From the NCBI GenBank assembly GCA_902810705.1, contig CADDYU010000014.1, positions 1 to 45,506 on the forward strand: a stretch of DNA of 45,506 bases, given 5' to 3'. The notes below the pieces were generated by a model that saw only the letters and a program-made list of their open reading frames with translations, had not been told where the DNA came from and searched no databases. The stretch is from Methylococcaceae bacterium (GTDB lineage Bacteria; Pseudomonadota; Gammaproteobacteria; Methylococcales; Methylococcaceae). Both the position numbers and the translations under genes were made by a program. Position 1 is the first letter of the stretch. Each line of letters begins with the position of its first letter. Below are positions 42,432 through 45,506 of the stretch, piece by piece.

Positions 42432-43139
42432 TTAAACTCCAAGTGCTATACGGAATGAATCCATTATCTTGGTTCGCACGGCCATCCAGCTTTGACCTGT
42501 TCTCAGAACATGCTTCTGATTAATCTCCAACTCAATCCCCACGTAGGCAAGGGGTGAAAAGCTCCGTCGAAGCACGGTGGTGAAACCATCGTTTTTCCCC
42601 GCGTAAGGGTAATTTCGCCGCACCTTGAGTTCAGGTGCGCAGGCCTTCAGGGACGCTTTCCAGCGTTCACACAGATGTACTTCTCCGGAGCGAGCCGGGT
42701 GATAAAGCAGGCCGATATCGGCGTTCCGCACTTTGCCGTTGAGTTCGGGAGTAAAACTGTGGCATGAGATATGGACTACCCGGCTGCCGCCGGCAACCGC
42801 CCGCCTGACAAGATTCTCGACCTTCGTGCGATAAGGCCGGTAATAATGATCGAGTATCTGCCGGCGCATGTCGGCGGTCGCATTGCGGGTTGCCGGAGAG
42901 TATAGATGCGGATGGCCGAGGGATCGGTTCAGATCGATAAGTAACCGGCTTATCGTTGACGTCACCAGCGGAGCCATGAGTATTGTCGCCAGAGATTGGG
43001 CCACGATAAGCGCGCCGGGATCGAATCCACGGTGGGAATTGAGCAATGCTCGATATTGAGCCGTCTTAAAAAGGTGAAGATAGGGCAATGGAATACGATT
43101 TCCGCCGTGTTCGCAGGTGATTAAAACGTAATCGGTCAT
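42432..43139 (-). CDS. N-formylglutamate amidohydrolase family protein
   Basis: A 235-residue protein of the FGase family. The N-terminal ITCEHGGNRIP carries the conserved Glu-His metal-binding motif. SHRGFDPGA, RLLIDLNRS, VVHISCHSFTPELNG and the C-terminal YVGIELEINQK follow the family order. The classic enzyme acts in histidine breakdown, but no hut genes are nearby. Instead it lies 70 bases after the Anbu gene on the same strand and is probably cotranscribed with it, so an amide hydrolase acting on peptide or cell-wall-like products is an alternative (inference). Confidence 0.82.
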   Translation of the reverse strand: MTDYVLITCEHGGNRIPLPYLHLFKTAQYRALLNSHRGFDPGALIVAQSLATILMAPLVTSTISRLLIDLNRSLGHPHLYSPATRNATADMRRQILDHYYRPYRTKVENLVRRAVAGGSRVVHISCHSFTPELNGKVRNADIGLLYHPARSGEVHLCERWKASLKACAPELKVRRNYPYAGKNDGFTTVLRRSFSPLAYVGIELEINQKHVLRTGQSWMAVRTKIMDSFRIALGV

Positions 43140-43209
43140 AATTCCGCTTAAGTTATGACCAGCCGAGCAGCAATGCTCAGATTTTATATGGCCGAGACGA
43201 GCATTCAGG

Positions 43210-43938
43210 TTACCAATGCAGTTCCGGCAACCGGCTGAATACGTCCCGCACCCCTTCGCTCCATTGACTGCTCAAGGCGGTGAAATAAGCGTCTCCCTCG
43301 TCGAACCGGCGGCGCATCTGGATCGCCAGACTGTCACGCCGATAACAAATCAGATCGATCGGCATGCCGACGGACAAGTTGCTGCGCATGGTCGAATCAA
43401 AGGAAACCAGCACGCATTTAGCCGCATCGGCGAGAGTCGTGGAAGGGGTAATGACGCGATCAATGATCGATTTTCCGTACTTTGCCTCGCCGGTCTGAAA
43501 ATAGGGCGTCGTGTGGAGCCCAGCCTCGATAAAATTGCCTTCCGAGTAAATCCGGAAAAGCCGCATGGGCTCGCCACGAATTTGCCCGCCAAGTATGAAC
43601 GAGGCGTTGAATCCTCCACTCTCGGCCAAATACAGGCCGTCGCGGCGGTCGATGTCGCGCATGGCGTCGGCCACTAAAGCTGTAACATCGAATAGGGTGC
43701 GTGCGTTCCACAGATTGGGCGACGCACCCTCGGCGTCCCCGCGCTGCCTCAGCACGCTGATAACGGCCTGTGTCCCCGCGAGATTGCCGGAGCTTAATAA
43801 AACGATCACCCGATCGCCGGCGCGCTCGAACACCGTCATTTTGCAAAACGTCGCAATATTATCCAGACCGGCATTCGTGCGTGAGTCCGAGGCGAAAACC
43901 ATTCCCTCGTCCAGCAAGAGACCCGTACAGTACGTCAT
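43210..43938 (-). CDS. Anbu, bacterial proteasome-like (ancestral beta subunit) peptidase
   Basis: A 242-residue Ntn-hydrolase of the 20S-proteasome/HslV superfamily (COG3484). After Met removal the nucleophile is Thr1 (MTYCTGLLLDEG); Asp17 is in VFASDSRTNAG and Lys32 in TFCKMTVFE. The beta-sandwich strands and YGKSIIDRVITPSTTLADAAK follow. AAGGAG 7 bases before the ATG at 43938 fixes the start at the Thr. Anbu assembles into helical or ring-like oligomers and its substrates are unclear. It is usually encoded with a transglutaminase-like protein, an alpha-E protein and a circularly permuted ATP-grasp enzyme; only the first is here. Confidence 0.92.
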   Translation of the reverse strand: MTYCTGLLLDEGMVFASDSRTNAGLDNIATFCKMTVFERAGDRVIVLLSSGNLAGTQAVISVLRQRGDAEGASPNLWNARTLFDVTALVADAMRDIDRRDGLYLAESGGFNASFILGGQIRGEPMRLFRIYSEGNFIEAGLHTTPYFQTGEAKYGKSIIDRVITPSTTLADAAKCVLVSFDSTMRSNLSVGMPIDLICYRRDSLAIQMRRRFDEGDAYFTALSSQWSEGVRDVFSRLPELHW

Positions 43939-44421
43939 TGCCCTCTCCTTAATTTGCCGGGAGCCAAATGGGCTTTTTGTTGCCAGGTTTGCATGGCGCA
44001 CGAGCAACCCGTGTCGCGCGATCAATGGGGTTCAAGGAGACTACCACTATTTGCTAGAACAAAATACTGGATCGGAGCGCTCGCCATTGATCCGCCTTCG
44101 TAAAATTCCTAAATCAGGAGATGCCCTTCTTCACCGATTTCCAGTGATGTCAAACCCTAATGGGCCCACCGACGATTAATTGATGGACACGGAAAAATAA
44201 TCGGTTATTGTAGAAGATTGATGGCCTAAAGGACTATTCAAGTATCAGGATAAATACCGCGAGTTATTCAGTCTTATGGCCTTACAGTACGGTTCCCCGA
44301 TTCAAAAGATTTGTCATGGACAATATTGAATATTTCCACCGCGTTCCGAGTTTGAATTTGTTTCCTGAAAAGACCCTAGAGGCAACAGCGATTACCACTT
44401 ATGAATTAACCAAGGACTACC
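43939..44421. other. Divergent regulatory region between Anbu and transglutaminase genes
   Basis: About 480 bases, more AT-rich than the flanks. It must carry promoters for both directions. A perfect small palindrome TTGTC-ATG-GACAA at 44311-44323, followed by AT-rich sequence, is a possible operator roughly 100 bases before the transglutaminase ATG. No convincing gene or sigma-70 promoter pair is seen. Confidence 0.4.
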
Positions 44422-45255
44422 ATGTTTATTAGAATTGGCTTCGATATCGCCTATTCCTTTCCTCAGCCCACCGAGATGGTCCTGATGTTGTATACGCATC
44501 CGAGCCGATCCTCATTTTTGATGAGGCCCGAGCGGTTGAGCAGCACGCCCGCCCTAGCCATGGAAGATTTCATCGATGTTTACGGTAACCGATGTGCGCG
44601 GGCTTACTGCCCGGGCGGGCTATTGCACTTGAGAAACGATGCCATCGTGGTCGATGGCGGCTTGCCGGATATCGCGAAGCCGGAGGCTCGGCAACACACG
44701 ATTCAGGAACTTCCGCCGGATACGCTTCTTTACCTTTTGGGCAGTCGTTATTGCGAAATCGAAAAATTGTCGGATGCGGCCTGGGAACTTTTCGGGCGGG
44801 GTCCGACGGGCTGGGAACGGGTACAAGCGATTTGCGACTGGGTACACAACCACATCACGTTCGCGCACGAATCCGCCCGTTGCGACCGCACCGCCTACGA
44901 CACCTTCCTGGACCAAAGAGGCGTATGTCGGGATTACACGCATCTTGCCATCACCTTCTGCCGGTGCATGGGCATTCCCGCCCGCTACGCCACTGGGTAT
45001 CTCGGCGATATCCAGGTACCCCTGGCGCCGCCCATGGATTTCAGCGCTTGGTTCGAGGTTTTTCTAAGCGGCGAATGGCACACGTTTGATGCACGCAACA
45101 ACCAGCCCCGGGTGGGACGCATCCTGATGGCCCGCGGCCGGGATGCCGCGGATGTCGCACTAACAACCACTTTCGGGAAGCACGTGCTGGAGAAGTTCGA
45201 GATATGGACCTACGAACTCTCTCATCAGGAAGTCGTACAGGCGATCAAGGGTTGA
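44422..45255 (+). CDS. Transglutaminase-like protein (COG1305), catalytic His apparently replaced
   Basis: A 277-residue protein. The N-terminal beta region (FIRIGFDIAYSFPQPTEMVL) is typical of bacterial transglutaminase-like proteins. The core has Cys169 in QRGVCRDYTHLAI and Asp223 in HTFDARNN. Between them the usual DFHAWFE reads MDFSAWFEVF, with Ser208 where the catalytic His is expected. AAGGA 6-7 bases before the ATG supports the start. COG1305 genes are standard partners of Anbu, which is divergent here. It may hydrolyse amide bonds by altered chemistry or act as a binding protein. Confidence 0.87.
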   Translation: MFIRIGFDIAYSFPQPTEMVLMLYTHPSRSSFLMRPERLSSTPALAMEDFIDVYGNRCARAYCPGGLLHLRNDAIVVDGGLPDIAKPEARQHTIQELPPDTLLYLLGSRYCEIEKLSDAAWELFGRGPTGWERVQAICDWVHNHITFAHESARCDRTAYDTFLDQRGVCRDYTHLAITFCRCMGIPARYATGYLGDIQVPLAPPMDFSAWFEVFLSGEWHTFDARNNQPRVGRILMARGRDAADVALTTTFGKHVLEKFEIWTYELSHQEVVQAIKG

Positions 45256-45415
45256 TGCTGTCCTCTGGGCGTCACCGATTTTTGGCAAGGCTTCTCGAAG
45301 GGTGGCCCATCCTTTCGAACGGCTCGCAGGAAAATTCTTTACTCCAACAGAGATGCCTTTTCTGTTTTGAGCTCGGCCAGCCCGTGCGGTCTGCAAGTAG
45401 GCGCCGTGCCGGGCT

Positions 45416-45506
45416 CTACGTCCTGATGATACCTGGTGGATCGGGCAACTCGTTGCCCTGCACGTCCGCCCCGCCGAACTGCTGGACCAGCTGCGCCCCC
45501 ACGGCT
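45416..45506 (-). CDS. Possible 3' end of an unidentified gene at the window edge
   Basis: The minus strand is open from the window edge to a TAG at 45416-45418. The 29 codons read AVGAQLVQQFGGADVQGNEL followed by PDPPGIIRT. The composition is protein-like, but there is too little to identify it, and a plus-strand frame is also open here. The spacer 45256-45415 shows nothing else. Confidence 0.25.
   Translation of the reverse strand, partial: AVGAQLVQQFGGADVQGNELPDPPGIIRT

Noticed and set aside
45160-45396. 78-codon minus-strand frame over the transglutaminase 3' end
   Set aside because: It overlaps the well-supported plus-strand gene and has no recognisable features.
1-45506. CRISPR arrays, riboswitches, rRNA or complete insertion sequences
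   Set aside because: No regularly spaced direct repeats, no conserved riboswitch cores, no rRNA segments and no transposase were seen on reading both strands.

Overview
The window is a GC-rich gammaproteobacterial chromosome segment. Its conserved blocks (def-fmt-rsmB-ntrY-ntrX-trkA, hemC-hemD-hemX-hemY, dprA-smg-topA-tsaC, engB-cytochrome c4-dsbA) are those of free-living Gammaproteobacteria. Gene content would fit a Methylococcales-type methanotroph, but no methane or methanol oxidation gene is present, so the genus is inference.

Layout. 1-98 is a perfect 45-bp-arm inverted repeat. 362-4493 holds a surface-polysaccharide cluster: a methyltransferase, a GT4 and a GT2 with 4-base overlaps, and a convergent GT4. 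4494-7330 is an accessory patch next to the 3' end of a tRNA-Pro: two Uma2-type nuclease genes, an AbrB-like antitoxin, and a PIN toxin apparently split in two around one Uma2 gene. 7454-15076 is housekeeping: tRNA-Pro, ispB, tsaC, topA, smg, dprA, a LysM protein and the divergent def. 15367-23993 continues with fmt, rsmB, a DUF4390 protein, an NtrY/NtrX two-component pair, trkA and a methyltransferase. 24187-28080 has an M18 aminopeptidase, two membrane proteins and a monoacylglycerol-lipase-like hydrolase.

28087-28237 is the most interesting non-coding signal: a probable small RNA with C-rich hairpin loops, a sigma-E-like promoter and an intrinsic terminator, convergent with engB. It sits where Spot 42 (enterics) and ErsA (Pseudomonas) sit. 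engB, cytochrome c4, dsbA and an EEP-family hydrolase follow in the Pseudomonas-like order. A Wzt-like ABC ATPase without its permease and the heme operon hemCDXY (minus strand) come next, then a class II glutamine amidotransferase and an RNA-remodelling set (rhlE-type DEAD-box helicase plus two RRM proteins).

40986-42365 is a patch of small genes without recognised families: a tandem pair of paralogous 68- and 74-residue proteins and two tiny zinc-ribbon proteins. 42432-45255 is a locus built round Anbu, the bacterial ancestral proteasome-like subunit, with an N-formylglutamate-amidohydrolase-like gene and a divergent transglutaminase-like gene whose expected catalytic histidine appears to be serine. 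The window ends in the 3' part of an unidentified minus-strand frame.
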